Positions 51,711 to 61,482 are shown, counted from the stretch's first letter. The stretch: DNA of 64,000 nt from Verrucomicrobiota bacterium (GCA_016716505.1 JADJWF010000002.1:682001-746000), one strand, 5' to 3'. The notes: generated by a model not told the origin, from the sequence alone. A program made the numbers and translations.

Positions 51711-53525
51711 ATGCCTATGACGACGACGGGAACCTGCAACACCAAGAACGCCGCCCTGCTTGCCTGGGTCAAGGAAATGGCCGAACTCTGCAAACCCGAT
51801 TCCATTCACTGGTGCGACGGATCGCAGAGGGAATATGACGAGTTGTGCGAACTGATGGTCCAAACCGGCACCTTCAAGCGCCTCAATCCGGAGAAACGGC
51901 CGGGCAGTTTCCTCGCCCTCTCGGATCCGAGCGACGTCGCCCGCGTCGAGGATCGCACCTTCATCTGCTCGCGCCGGGAGGAAGACGCGGGGCCCACCAA
52001 CAACTGGGTGGACCCGCGCGAGATGCGGGCAACCCTCCGGCCGCTCTTCGACGGCTGCATGCGCGGGCGCACCATGTACGTGATCCCCTTCAGCATGGGG
52101 CCGCTCGGTTCACACATTGCCCACATCGGCGTTGAGATCAGCGACTCCCCCTACGTGGTGGTCAACATGCGAATCATGACCCGCATGGGGTCAAAAGTCC
52201 TCGATGTGCTGGGGGATGGCGAATTTGTTCGCTGCGTTCACACAGTGGGCGCGCCGCTGGCGCCGGGACAGAAGGATGTTCCCTGGCCCTGCAACCCCAA
52301 GGTGAAGTACATCGTGCATTACCCGGAGACGCGCGAGATCTGGTCCTACGGGTCGGGGTACGGCGGCAACGCGCTGCTCGGCAAGAAATGCTTCGCCCTG
52401 CGCATCGCATCCTGCATGGCGCGCGACGAGGGCTGGATGGCGGAACACATGCTCATCCTTGGCGTGGAAGCGCCCGATGGCGAGAAGACCTACGTGGCGG
52501 CCGCGTTCCCCAGCGCGTGCGGCAAGACCAACTTCGCCATGCTCATCCCACCCAAGCACTATCGTGAAGCGGGGTGGAAGGTGTGGACGGTCGGAGACGA
52601 CATCGCCTGGATCAAACCGGGCAAGGACGGCCGTCTCTATGCCATCAATCCCGAGGCTGGCTACTTCGGCGTGGCTCCCGGCACTTCCGCCAAGTCCAAC
52701 CCCAACGCGTTGGCGACCATTTCGAAGAACACCATCTTCACCAACGTGGCCCTGACCCCAGACGGCGACGTGTGGTGGGAAGATCTCACTGACACGCCGC
52801 CGCCCAAATTGGTTGACTGGCAGGGGCAGGAATGGACCCCGGGCTGCGGCCGCAAGGCGGCCCATCCGAACGCCCGCTTCACCGCGCCGGCCAGCCAGTG
52901 CCCTTCGATTGATCCAGCCTGGGAGGATCCGGCCGGCGTGCCCATCAGCGGTTTGATCTTCGGCGGCCGCCGCGCCGGCACCATGCCGCTGGTTTTTCAG
53001 GCCTTCAACTGGATCCACGGCGTGTTTGTGGCGGCCACCATCGGCTCCGAGATGACCGCCGCCGCCATCGGCGGCATGGGTCAGGTGCGGCGCGATCCCA
53101 TGGCCATGCTACCGTTCGTGGGATACAACATGGGCCAGTACTTCCAGCACTGGCTGCGGATGCGCAAACGCATCAAGTATCCGCCCCGTATTTTCCACGT
53201 GAACTGGTTCCGCAAGGATGCCGAGGGCCATTTCCTGTGGCCCGGCTTCGGGGAGAACATGCGCGTGCTCAAGTGGATCGTGGACCGCTGCCGGGGCCGT
53301 GCCAATGCCCACGAATCCCCGCTGGGCTGGGTGCCCGACGCCGCCGACATTGACCTCGCCGGTCTGCCGAACTTCGACGCCGCCGCGCTGGAGAAGGTGC
53401 TCCGGATTGATATCGAGGAATGGCGCCGTGAACTGCTGATGCAAGAGGAGCTGTTTCTCAAGCTCCACTCCGAACTGCCGCATGAGATGATCCTCCAGCG
53501 CGAGCTGCTGGTTTCCCGTCTGTAA
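51711..53525 (+). CDS. pckG: Phosphoenolpyruvate carboxykinase (GTP)
   Basis: 604 residues (start at MPMTTT, or two codons later). The kinase loop AAFPSACGKTNFAML carries the reactive Cys, with GDDIAWIKPGKDGRLYAINPE, the GTP-class-specific RRAGTMPLVFQAFNW and the block PFVGYNMGQYFQHWL. GTP-type PEPCK converts oxaloacetate to phosphoenolpyruvate in gluconeogenesis. The length matches the class (about 600). It is monocistronic: 260 bp without a gene lie upstream, and the convergent ahpC follows with its own terminator in between. Confidence 0.96.
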   Translation: MPMTTTGTCNTKNAALLAWVKEMAELCKPDSIHWCDGSQREYDELCELMVQTGTFKRLNPEKRPGSFLALSDPSDVARVEDRTFICSRREEDAGPTNNWVDPREMRATLRPLFDGCMRGRTMYVIPFSMGPLGSHIAHIGVEISDSPYVVVNMRIMTRMGSKVLDVLGDGEFVRCVHTVGAPLAPGQKDVPWPCNPKVKYIVHYPETREIWSYGSGYGGNALLGKKCFALRIASCMARDEGWMAEHMLILGVEAPDGEKTYVAAAFPSACGKTNFAMLIPPKHYREAGWKVWTVGDDIAWIKPGKDGRLYAINPEAGYFGVAPGTSAKSNPNALATISKNTIFTNVALTPDGDVWWEDLTDTPPPKLVDWQGQEWTPGCGRKAAHPNARFTAPASQCPSIDPAWEDPAGVPISGLIFGGRRAGTMPLVFQAFNWIHGVFVAATIGSEMTAAAIGGMGQVRRDPMAMLPFVGYNMGQYFQHWLRMRKRIKYPPRIFHVNWFRKDAEGHFLWPGFGENMRVLKWIVDRCRGRANAHESPLGWVPDAADIDLAGLPNFDAAALEKVLRIDIEEWRRELLMQEELFLKLHSELPHEMILQRELLVSRL

Positions 53526-53658
53526 ACGGTTCTCATCACTGCCGGATCAACGGCCGCGTCCGACCGGGCGCAGCCGTTCGCTTTGCCAAGGGTGGGCGCT
53601 GGGGAAGCCGTGCGCCGCCTTGGCGGCTTCGCTCTCCCGGCCGGACCGCCTTCTGCGG

Positions 53659-53699
53659 AAAAAGAAAGCGAGCGCGAACACCGAAGGATCCGCGCTCGC
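53659..53699 (-). terminator. Intrinsic terminator after ahpC
   Basis: On the minus strand GCGAGCGCG (53699-53691) pairs perfectly with CGCGCTCGC (53676-53668) across a 14-base loop, followed by TTTCTTTTT (53667-53659). It ends ahpC transcription 38 bp past the stop codon and lies in the convergent gap with pckG. Confidence 0.85.
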
Positions 53700-53736
53700 C
53701 GCGGAAGAATCACCGTCGGTCGCGTGCGCGAGCGCC

Positions 53737-54342
53737 TTACTGAAGAGCTTCGAACACCTTGCCCACCAGCTTTTCGCTCGGCTTCAAGGTCTTGCCGCCC
53801 TGCTGCCATTTCGCCGGGCAGGCCTCGTCCGGATGCTTCGCGAGATACACGTTCGCCTGCATCTTGCGCACGAGTTCGTCTGCGTTCCGGCCCACGTTGT
53901 AGAAATTGACTTCCGAGGACACCAGCACGCCGTCGGGGTTGATGATGAACGTGCCCCGCAGCGCGAGACCGCTCTTGGGGTCATAGACACCGAACAGCCG
54001 GCTGACCGCGCCGGTGACGTCCGCGCCCATCGGGTACTTCACGCCCGCCAGGAGCTTCTCCGCATCCTTCCACGCCAGATGCGAGAACTTGGTGTCCGTG
54101 GACACGGAGATGACCTCTGCGCCAAGCTTCTTCAGCAGCTCGTACTTCTCGGCAAGATCCGCGAGCTCGGTGGGGCAGACAAAGGTGAAGTCGGCCGGAT
54201 AGAAAACGAGGATCGTCCACTTCTTCTTCTTGCGCAGTTCGGCCAGGGAAATCCGACCGAATTCGCGATCTTCGGGATTGTAGGTCTCCAGTTCAAAATC
54301 CGGCACCACGGTGCCGACGCTTGCCACAGTTTGTTCGCTCAT
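53737..54342 (-). CDS. ahpC: Alkyl hydroperoxide reductase C, typical 2-Cys peroxiredoxin
   Basis: 201 residues. The peroxidatic Cys56 is in FYPADFTFVCPTEL and the resolving Cys175 in DEACPAKWQQG; VSTDTKFSHLAWKD and RGTFIINPDGV are further Prx1/AhpC landmarks. The enzyme reduces hydrogen peroxide and organic hydroperoxides. No ahpF or thioredoxin reductase gene is adjacent, so an electron donor elsewhere is needed. The 209-bp upstream gap contains a small AAGGAA-C-TTCCTT inverted repeat at 54407-54419, 65 bp before the start, which might be an operator. Confidence 0.96.
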   Translation of the reverse strand: MSEQTVASVGTVVPDFELETYNPEDREFGRISLAELRKKKKWTILVFYPADFTFVCPTELADLAEKYELLKKLGAEVISVSTDTKFSHLAWKDAEKLLAGVKYPMGADVTGAVSRLFGVYDPKSGLALRGTFIINPDGVLVSSEVNFYNVGRNADELVRKMQANVYLAKHPDEACPAKWQQGGKTLKPSEKLVGKVFEALQ

Positions 54343-54551
54343 GCTTTGGGATGTCTTCTTCGTTCAGGTTTCAATCGTTCCTGTTTCAGGAGTCCTGCCG
54401 TGACGGAAGGAACTTCCTTGAATCGGATGCGGCGGAAGGGAAGCGCAACGTGCCGCCTTGTCAACGCGGGTTTCGCGGCCGCGAACGGCCGGTGGGGAGA
54501 ATTGGCCAGCGCGCCCTTCGCCCTTCGCTCAGGATCGGCCGGTCAAACCCT

Positions 54552-56309
54552 TCACCGCCACGGCGTGAGGTGAACGCGCAACCCCCGCGCCAGCGCTGGT
54601 TCGAGCAGCTCACGGAGATCGCTCCACCGCAACCCGTCCCGCGCGAGAACCAGCAGAACTGCCGCCGGGCGGGGAGCCAGCAACTCCGCGAGACCACCGG
54701 CTGGCAGCGGCGCAAACGGCGTCCGGTCCAGTTCCTCCGGCCGGAAAAGCCCCGGCGTGGCCCCCGCGTCGCGGGCGGCAAACTCGATTCCCAGACCGGA
54801 CGAGGTCGGCTTCACCCGCAGTGCCACGGCCGTTGGCAGGGGCGCCGGGGCGAAGGCGACCGCGCCTGACGCCAGCCGGTTGGTCGGCGAGCCGGACGGC
54901 GCGACGTACTGGACCAGATCGGCGAGTTCTGTCCGCAAAGCGCCGAACTCCTCGGCCAGCGTGAACAGTTGTCCGAGGGTGACGGTGTCGGCCGGTTCCA
55001 CCGCCAGGACCACCTCCCAACCCAGATGCCGGCGCAAGGCCAGCAAACCGGCCAGTTGTTGCAGGGGTTCGGACGCCGCTGCCCGGGCGGCAGCAGCGAG
55101 CCGGGGATCCGTCCAGCTCCAGCTTGCGTCCGGATGAATCTTAAGGCCCCAGTTCACCCGGCCGGGCGTGGGCGCGACCGGTTTGAGCGCGGCTGCCTGG
55201 GCCAGTTGCGCGCGGAGGGCTTGCGCCTCGGCGGACAGCGGGGCAGCCGCCAGCGCGTCGAGCACCGGCCCCAACTCGCCCAGGTACACGCGCAGCAGCC
55301 GCAACGGGGCGTTGCGCGCGCCGGGCCGTTGCGGGACCGCCGCGGCAGTCAACAGGGCGGACACTTCCTCCCGCCCGAGCTGCCAGCCGATGGCAAGCGC
55401 GTTTGAGGGCACACGAGGCTCAGCGTTGGTTCCCGCCGCGAGATCCACGAACAGGCGGTACAGGCCCAGGGCCTCCCCCTCCAACTGCTCTGCGCGAAGA
55501 GGAATCTCGCGCTCGAAGCTCCCGCCGGCCGGCAGGCGGATGGCTTCATAGTTGCCCTCGATCGCCGCGCTGCTCAGCGCCACCCGTTCGCCCGTGGCCG
55601 CCACAAACCACAACTGAAAGTCGTCCGGCCAGGCAAAGCTGGCCGCCGCGGAGCCGCGATTCACCACGCGCAGGGTTAACGGGGCCGTGCCAAGCGCCGG
55701 AACCGCTGCCGGCCCGGAGATCGTCAATTCGAGGCCCCTTGCCCTCGCCTGCCGTTCGCGGCGCGCGAGGTAGTCATCCACGCTGATCACGGTCACGGAA
55801 ATCGGTCCCGTCTCCGCCGCCTCGCGCCACAGACGGGTTCCCCGGGGCACTTGGGGCTGCTGGTCGGGTAACACGCCGGTGTACCGACCCCGCAGATGAT
55901 AGGTACCCGTCCGCAGCAGCCGCACCCAGTCGCTCAGGCGCGTGTCGAAATCGCGCGCCGCGCCGGGCTCGAGGCGTTCCGCCTTGGCGAACATGTGGGC
56001 CAGCGCCTGCCCGGGCGGAATGGGTTCAATCTCCCGGCCATCCAAGGTGACCGTGAGCCGCCCGTTCAGGCGGCAGCAACCCTCCCACATGAATCCCAGC
56101 GGTTCGGATGAGACGTTTCGGAACCGCCAATACAGCGGAATCGTGTCGCCGATGACGTACGTTTCGGCCGGCGGAATGACCAGTTCCGCTTCGACCGGCA
56201 AGGCGGCCTTCGCCCGGGACACAGTGCCGGTCAAAAGCAGGAGACTCAGGCACAGCCTCGCGGCCGTTCCGCCGGGCAACAGCCGGGTCAATGGGAACTG
56301 GGCTGGCAT
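54552..56309 (-). CDS. Secreted hypothetical protein with ExbD/TolR-like C-terminal segments
   Basis: 585 residues with a signal peptide (about 1-35). The first half looks like repeated beta-sandwich domains: ELVIPPAETYVIGDTIPLYWRFRNVSSEPLGF and ELTISGPAAVPALGTAPLTLRVVNRGSAAASF are two copies of an Ig-like strand pattern. The second half has two short segments (VVLAVEPADTVTLGQLFTLAEEFGAL; VLLVLARDGLRWSDLRELLEPALARGLRVHL) that recall the periplasmic ExbD/TolR fold, though the membrane anchor is absent. I cannot assign a function. It is the last gene of the minus-strand ABC exporter set, 27 bp after the lectin-like gene. Confidence 0.6.
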   Translation of the reverse strand: MPAQFPLTRLLPGGTAARLCLSLLLLTGTVSRAKAALPVEAELVIPPAETYVIGDTIPLYWRFRNVSSEPLGFMWEGCCRLNGRLTVTLDGREIEPIPPGQALAHMFAKAERLEPGAARDFDTRLSDWVRLLRTGTYHLRGRYTGVLPDQQPQVPRGTRLWREAAETGPISVTVISVDDYLARRERQARARGLELTISGPAAVPALGTAPLTLRVVNRGSAAASFAWPDDFQLWFVAATGERVALSSAAIEGNYEAIRLPAGGSFEREIPLRAEQLEGEALGLYRLFVDLAAGTNAEPRVPSNALAIGWQLGREEVSALLTAAAVPQRPGARNAPLRLLRVYLGELGPVLDALAAAPLSAEAQALRAQLAQAAALKPVAPTPGRVNWGLKIHPDASWSWTDPRLAAAARAAASEPLQQLAGLLALRRHLGWEVVLAVEPADTVTLGQLFTLAEEFGALRTELADLVQYVAPSGSPTNRLASGAVAFAPAPLPTAVALRVKPTSSGLGIEFAARDAGATPGLFRPEELDRTPFAPLPAGGLAELLAPRPAAVLLVLARDGLRWSDLRELLEPALARGLRVHLTPWR

Positions 56310-56336
56310 GGACGGTGGTACCTCAGAGTAACGAGC

Positions 56337-56978
56337 CTACCTCTCAGCGGCGGGCGTCACCGTCAGATCGTCGTAGGCGATCGGTGTGCCGGCGAACGGG
56401 CTGCCGAAGATTCCCGCCTGGCCATTCCGCGGCTCGTCCGTCACGTCGAGCGCGATCAGCCAGCCGCCCGGCAACGCGGCACCCTCCGTCCAGGCACGGC
56501 CTTCGATCTTCCAACGGCCGTCCTCGACCTTGCGCGCCTGGAGTTGTAGGTGCGTCCATCGGCCCGATTGCCAGTCGAAGGGCACTCCGGCTTGACGTTC
56601 CTCGCCGCGCCACAACTCGAGTTCCTTTTTGCCCGGGCTCACCTGGAGGCGGTAGCCGCTCACGCCGCCCAGGCCAATGGCAAAGGTCGGGAACCGCCGG
56701 CCCTTCGCCGTGCCGAGAATCCGCGCGCTGACCCGTACGCCGTCCCGCTGCGCCGGACCGAACAGCGCGCCGTACGATTCCAGCGGCGCGCCGGGCAGTT
56801 CGAGAAACCGGTTGCCGCCTTCCTCCCGGACGGCGAACCCGCCGTCCAACACGCGAAAGCCGGCCGGCGCTTTGCCGACTTCGGCGTTGCTGAAGTCCGC
56901 TTGAAACAGCGGCGCTTCGGCCGCGAGGAGTTGCACGGCGATCACGCCGCCCATGATCCATTGCCACGTCGTCTTCAT
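56337..56978 (-). CDS. Secreted lectin-like (DUF1080/concanavalin-type) protein
   Basis: 213 residues from MKTTWQWIMGGVIAVQLLAAEAP, a signal peptide; an ATG at 56993 inside the end of the permease gene is an alternative. The mature part is all beta: FQADFSNAEVGKAPAGFRVLDGGFAVREEGGNRFLELPG, FAIGLGGVSGYRLQVSPG, RWTHLQLQARKVEDGRWKIEGRAW, GIFGSPFAGTPIAYDDLTV. This matches the jelly-roll domains seen in verrucomicrobial sugar-binding proteins. It probably binds a glycan in the periplasm or at the surface. It is transcribed directly after the ABC permease gene. Confidence 0.65.
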   Translation of the reverse strand: MKTTWQWIMGGVIAVQLLAAEAPLFQADFSNAEVGKAPAGFRVLDGGFAVREEGGNRFLELPGAPLESYGALFGPAQRDGVRVSARILGTAKGRRFPTFAIGLGGVSGYRLQVSPGKKELELWRGEERQAGVPFDWQSGRWTHLQLQARKVEDGRWKIEGRAWTEGAALPGGWLIALDVTDEPRNGQAGIFGSPFAGTPIAYDDLTVTPAAER

Positions 56979-56985
56979 CGAAAAG

Positions 56986-59900
56986 TCAGTCATTCCTCAG
57001 CGCGTCCACCAATCTTCCTCGCATGGCCGCCTCCGTGGCGAGCCACGTCCACAGCGCACCGTTCAGCAACACCGCTGCCAGCGTCAGCGCCAGAGACGCT
57101 CCCGGAGGCTGGGCCGCCGGAGCGAGCAGCGACGGCAGCACGGCCACCAGCGCCGCCAACACGCCCAGACCCAGGCCCACCCCCAACAGCGCCCCGTGCT
57201 CCGCCAGCACCAGCTTCTTCAGTGCCGGCCGGCGCAACCCCAGGGCCAGCAGGACGGCGAGTTCGCCGCGCCGTTCCATCACGTTGCGCAACACGACCAC
57301 GCCCAGCCCCACGCTGCCGAGAACCAGTCCCAAGCCACCCAGAATCTGGAAAGTGCCCAGATAAGTGTTCTGCACCGCGTTGAAGGCCGCCAGCCGCTCC
57401 ACCGTCCGCGTCGCCTCAAAGCCGAGGTCTTTCAGGGCCCGCGTCAATTCGGCCGCCACTGCATCCAACCGTTCGGCCGGCGCGTCAATCAGGAACATCT
57501 GGTAGCCGGTCGCCGACGGAAATCGTGCGATGAACTCGTCCTCCGCGATCAGCAAATTGCCTTGCAGAATCGAGTTCGCCACCGCCCCCACCAGCCGCAG
57601 CTTGAACTCGCGCCCCCGCTCGTCGGTGTACGGGATGACATCGCCCACCTTCTTGCCCAAAGCCCACTGGATGGACGCCGCATCCCCGATCGCCGCCACT
57701 TCATCGTCGGCCAGCGGCGCCCCGCGGGCGGGATAAAACTCACCCCGCAACAGCGTCTTCCAAGGCGCCTGCGGGTCGGCGCCATTTGCCAGCTTGGTGA
57801 AGGTGAACCGACCGGCGAGCGCTTCCGGCCGCACGCCCAGCAAACGCGGCTTCTGCGCGCGGTTCAGATTCAGGCAACTGGCGTCATCCCCGGCACGGAC
57901 ACGCAGTTGCACGAACCCCACCCCGGCGAGGGTGTTGGTGTCCAGATTGTACACCTCGCGGCCTTTGGCGCTGTTGAGGTCCTCGACCACCGGCTGGGTC
58001 GCCTCGCCGAGGAGCGCAAAGCCGCCTGTTCCCGAGGTTCGAGAGCCAGCGTCACGCACCGCCTCGAGCCGGAAAACGCTGATCGAAGCAATGAGGAAAC
58101 TGCCGCACGCGAGGAGACCAATCACGGCCAGGCTGCGCCGGCGACGCCGCGTGGCGCTGCGAACACCCAGCCCGCCAATCGTCAGTCGCGCCGCCTCGGC
58201 CGCCGAGCCCAGATGCGTCAACCACGCCGAGGCCGCCGCCAACCCCGCCACCAACAACAGCGCGCCCGACCCGAAGAACAGCCCCGCCGCCCCCGCGCCC
58301 GGATTCATCACGCCCCACACCAGCAGGGCCAGCGCCCCCGCGGCGCCCGCAGTCGCCAGCCACTTTGCCCGTGAGTGAACGGGCGCATTTCCCGGCGACG
58401 GGCCCGCGACCGACTCGAGTTCACCCTCGCTGGCCAGCAATTCGCGGGCGGGCCGTGCCACCTGCCGCCGCAGGGCCAGCCACATCGTCACCACAGTGAC
58501 CACCACCGCCACCACGGCGCCGGCGATGACCGTGCGAGTTTCCAACGCGTACACAAGGCTCGCGCCCGCGACCGCGTCCCGCCACACCGTGTTGAGCCCG
58601 CGCACCATCGCTTGGGCATACCACGCGCCGCCCCACGCGCCCAGGGCGGCGCCCAGCACCGCCAGCGCCGCGCCTTCGGTCAGCAACAATCGTTTGACTT
58701 TCCCCGGCGTGAAGCCCACCGCCAGCAGCGTCCCCACCTCGCCGGCGCGTCGTTCGATTCCGAACTGGAACAACACCGACATCAAGAGCAGCGCCGCCGC
58801 GATCAGGAAGAGGCTGAAGCCCAGAAACAACTGGCCAAAGTCCTGCGCCTGAGTACTGGCGGCCAGCGCCTGTGCCCGCACCGGCTCGAACTTCAACCCA
58901 AACCACGCCGGGTCGAGCGCCTGCATCAGCAGCGGCCGCACGTTTTGCAGAACGGACGCCAGGAGGCGATCCTGACCCGTAGCCGGACGGGAGGCGATAG
59001 GCGCGAGCGAAGGCGGCGCGGCATAGAAACGCACCGCCGTGAGATTGCCGAAGCGGTTCTCCCACAGCCTTTGTCCGGCCGCGAGCGTGATGATCGCCTT
59101 CGGCGTGCCGCGATAGGCGTCCCAGTACTGTTCGTCCTTGTCCCGAATCGCGTCCGCGCTGATGGGCAGGCCGGTATCCCAGTCGCGGCAGTTGTCCGCA
59201 TCGGTCATGCCGGGGAAGTCGGGCATCAGATCCCGATCCAGCACGCCAGCGTTCATCGGGAGGACGGCCCGGACGCGAAACGTCGCCGACCGTTCATCGA
59301 GAGCGCGCGAGGGTCCCACCACGAAGTATTTCAAGGACAGTTCATCGCCCGCCTTGGCCCCGAGATCCTCCGCCAGCCATTCGGTGATCAGAATCTCATC
59401 ATCGGCCATGTCGGGCGGCGTCACGGGCGCGCCAGCCGCGGTGACCATCGAGTATGGGGTGGCGCGCTCGCCCAGTCGCAACTCGTTCACGAAGTAGGTC
59501 AACACCCCCACCGGCCGGACAAACGGCATCATCCGCGAGAGCCGGGCCGCGACGGAATTGGTCTGCGAACCCAACACCGCTTCCGCCACCGGGCTGTCCA
59601 GGAACACGCGCGGCGTGCGCAGCTCGACTGCCTGCGCGGCCGGCACCTCGCGCAATTCCAGTTCGGCGTCCGCAAGATTGGCGCGTTGGGCGAGCGCGGC
59701 GGACGCCGTTGGCAGCAGCGCAGCCGGCGCCTGGGCTTGGCTGACCATCACCACCGCCCCGGAGGGGCCCGTCGTCACCGTGCGCCCGGGAACCGGCGCG
59801 GCCGACTGGCCGCCCACCAGCATCAGGTTGGCCCGGTTGGTCGCCCCAACGCGCTGCCCGAGGAAGGCAAGCGAGACGAAGGCGTTCAACGGCGGCAGTT

Positions 59901-60516
59901 GATTCGCCGCCAGGCTGAACCGACCGCCCTGCCCGTCCGGCACAATGTCTGCCACGCGCAGGCGCAGCGCCACCGAGGTGTTTTCCTGGGGCGCGAGCGG
60001 CGCGTCGCGGGAGAGCGCGCTAGGCCTCTGCACGCGGAACAAAACGCTGTCGCCGGCCTTGACCCGCAACTGCCGCGCCAGGGCTTCATTCACCAGCACC
60101 GCATCCGGCGGGATTTCGGCAACGCCCGCCGGTTCGCTCGCCAACTGCCAGAAGCGCCCGTCCACGCCGTAGAGGGTGACCCCGTTGGCACGAGCGGCTC
60201 CGTCGCCGGCGGTCGCCACGGCTGGCAATTGCAGCGCCGGGGCCACGACCGGCAGTTGCGAAGCGCCCTGACCGCGAAGGCCCATCTGGACTTCGCCCGC
60301 CAGCCCCGCCCGGAACATCCGGTCGCCGGTGGCCAGCGCCAATTCCGTCTTGCCCAGCCGCAGCAGGGCGAGGCGCTGGAGCGACGCCCGGACGGAATCC
60401 CCGACCACGAGCGCGCCGATCAAGACGGCGCTTGCCACCGCCGCGCCCAGCAGAGCGCCCAAGTGCGCCCGGGCGTGGAACCCGAGGCTCCGGCAAATAA
60501 GACGCAGCGTGCTCAC
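56986..60516 (-). CDS. ABC transporter permease, FtsX/MacB-type, fused double unit
   Basis: 1176 residues. The N-terminus (LGFHARAHLGALLGAAVASAVLIGALVVGDSVRAS) is a membrane anchor followed by a large periplasmic MacB-like region to about 560. FtsX core one is near 600-690 (LMSVLFQFGIERRAGEVGTLLAVGFTPGKVKRLLLTEG), further spans and a second periplasmic part follow, and FtsX core two ends the protein (VVVLRNVMERRGELAVLLALGLRRPALKKLV). Such permeases couple ATP hydrolysis to mechanical work on envelope substrates. The length suggests two LolC/E-type units fused. The start overlaps the ATPase stop by four bases. Confidence 0.88.
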   Translation of the reverse strand: MSTLRLICRSLGFHARAHLGALLGAAVASAVLIGALVVGDSVRASLQRLALLRLGKTELALATGDRMFRAGLAGEVQMGLRGQGASQLPVVAPALQLPAVATAGDGAARANGVTLYGVDGRFWQLASEPAGVAEIPPDAVLVNEALARQLRVKAGDSVLFRVQRPSALSRDAPLAPQENTSVALRLRVADIVPDGQGGRFSLAANQLPPLNAFVSLAFLGQRVGATNRANLMLVGGQSAAPVPGRTVTTGPSGAVVMVSQAQAPAALLPTASAALAQRANLADAELELREVPAAQAVELRTPRVFLDSPVAEAVLGSQTNSVAARLSRMMPFVRPVGVLTYFVNELRLGERATPYSMVTAAGAPVTPPDMADDEILITEWLAEDLGAKAGDELSLKYFVVGPSRALDERSATFRVRAVLPMNAGVLDRDLMPDFPGMTDADNCRDWDTGLPISADAIRDKDEQYWDAYRGTPKAIITLAAGQRLWENRFGNLTAVRFYAAPPSLAPIASRPATGQDRLLASVLQNVRPLLMQALDPAWFGLKFEPVRAQALAASTQAQDFGQLFLGFSLFLIAAALLLMSVLFQFGIERRAGEVGTLLAVGFTPGKVKRLLLTEGAALAVLGAALGAWGGAWYAQAMVRGLNTVWRDAVAGASLVYALETRTVIAGAVVAVVVTVVTMWLALRRQVARPARELLASEGELESVAGPSPGNAPVHSRAKWLATAGAAGALALLVWGVMNPGAGAAGLFFGSGALLLVAGLAAASAWLTHLGSAAEAARLTIGGLGVRSATRRRRRSLAVIGLLACGSFLIASISVFRLEAVRDAGSRTSGTGGFALLGEATQPVVEDLNSAKGREVYNLDTNTLAGVGFVQLRVRAGDDASCLNLNRAQKPRLLGVRPEALAGRFTFTKLANGADPQAPWKTLLRGEFYPARGAPLADDEVAAIGDAASIQWALGKKVGDVIPYTDERGREFKLRLVGAVANSILQGNLLIAEDEFIARFPSATGYQMFLIDAPAERLDAVAAELTRALKDLGFEATRTVERLAAFNAVQNTYLGTFQILGGLGLVLGSVGLGVVVLRNVMERRGELAVLLALGLRRPALKKLVLAEHGALLGVGLGLGVLAALVAVLPSLLAPAAQPPGASLALTLAAVLLNGALWTWLATEAAMRGRLVDALRND

Positions 60517-61208
60517 AGCGGCGAGAGCCGGCCATCGCGCATCTCGAGCACGCGCTCGAGCCGATGCGCCAGTTCGAGGGAGTGAGTGACAACGATCAAC
60601 GTCAGGCGCAGTTCCCGGTTCAACTCGACCAGCAGTTGACCGAGGTTGTCCGCGCTGACGCGATCCAGCGCGCCCGTGGGTTCATCCGCCAGCAACAAGC
60701 GCGGCTCGTTGATCAGCGCCCGCACCACCGCCACCCGTTGGCGCTCGCCCCCGGAAAGCTGGCCTGGCCGATGCCGCAACCGCCCACCGAGCCCGACACG
60801 CTCCAGCAGCCGCTTTGCCCGCTCCGGCGCGCCGTCGCGCACCACTTCGTTGCGGGTCGCCAGCGTGGGCACGAGCACATTCTCCAGCACCGTGCATTGC
60901 GGCAGCAGATGATGCGCCTGAAAGACAAAACCGATCCGACGGTTCCGGACCTCGGCGAGTTGCGCCTCGTTCAGGCGCGTCAATTCCTCGCCCTCCAGGA
61001 GCACGCTGCCGCTGGTCGGCAGGTCCAGCGTGCCGATGACGTTCAGCAACGTGGTCTTGCCCGAGCCCGACGGCCCAATGATCGCCAGCGCCTCGCCCCG
61101 GGCAACATCGAGACTGACCTCGCGCAACACGTGGACCACCTCGCCTCCCGGCGAAGCGAAGCGTTTGCTGACCTCCTTCAATCGGAGCATCGGTTCAGGC
61201 TCTGCCAT
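60513..61208 (-). CDS. ABC transporter ATP-binding protein, LolD/MacB type
   Basis: 231 residues. Walker A GPSGSGKT (45-52), signature LSGGERQRVA, Walker B LLLADEPTGALD and the H-loop VVTHSLELAHRL are intact. The pattern ARGEALAIIGPSGSGKTTLLNVIGTLDLPTSG is typical of the ABC3 class that works with FtsX-like permeases in lipoprotein release or peptide and macrolide export. It is the first gene of the set and overlaps the permease start by four bases (ATGA), so both are co-translated. Neither the substrate nor a periplasmic adaptor gene is evident. Confidence 0.93.
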   Translation of the reverse strand: MAEPEPMLRLKEVSKRFASPGGEVVHVLREVSLDVARGEALAIIGPSGSGKTTLLNVIGTLDLPTSGSVLLEGEELTRLNEAQLAEVRNRRIGFVFQAHHLLPQCTVLENVLVPTLATRNEVVRDGAPERAKRLLERVGLGGRLRHRPGQLSGGERQRVAVVRALINEPRLLLADEPTGALDRVSADNLGQLLVELNRELRLTLIVVTHSLELAHRLERVLEMRDGRLSPL

Positions 61209-61464
61209 GCGGGCAAACTAGGGCAGAAAGCCCGCCGGACAAACCGCAAACTCCCGGCGGTGATCGAGCTTGATTTGGGAAAGAAGGCCGACGCCAAGGG
61301 GGCGATCCCGTCGCCACGGGAAAACGAAATCCGAACCGCCGCTTGGGACCCGGCTCGCCTGCTACCAGCCGCTTGGGCCGCCGGAATGACGCCGCTCCGG
61401 AAAAGCGCGTCAACGCGACGATCACATTGCCTGATGTTGCTTCGCGTCATTCGCTGAGGGTGAC
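61209..61464. other. Gene-free upstream part of a 380-bp divergent intergenic region
   Basis: No gene or recognisable operator found. The interval separates the ABC exporter genes (minus) from the collagen-like gene (plus); the palindrome described next (61465-61482) is its only clear structure, and the last 106 bp hold the leader of the collagen-like gene. Confidence 0.6.
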
Positions 61465-61482
61465 TAGGGGTATTTACCCCTA
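61465..61482. promoter_or_regulatory. 18-bp palindrome TAGGGGTA-TT-TACCCCTA
   Basis: The two arms are perfect inverted repeats of the heptamer TACCCCT, which fits the half-site consensus TACYYMT of LuxR/NarL-type response regulators, spaced by 2 bp. The arms face away from each other, unlike the 7-2-7 NarL arrangement. It lies 106 bp before the collagen-like start codon. Just downstream TTGGCAATTCTGTTGG resembles a sigma-54 -24/-12 element but lacks the GC of the -12 box. Confidence 0.5.
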
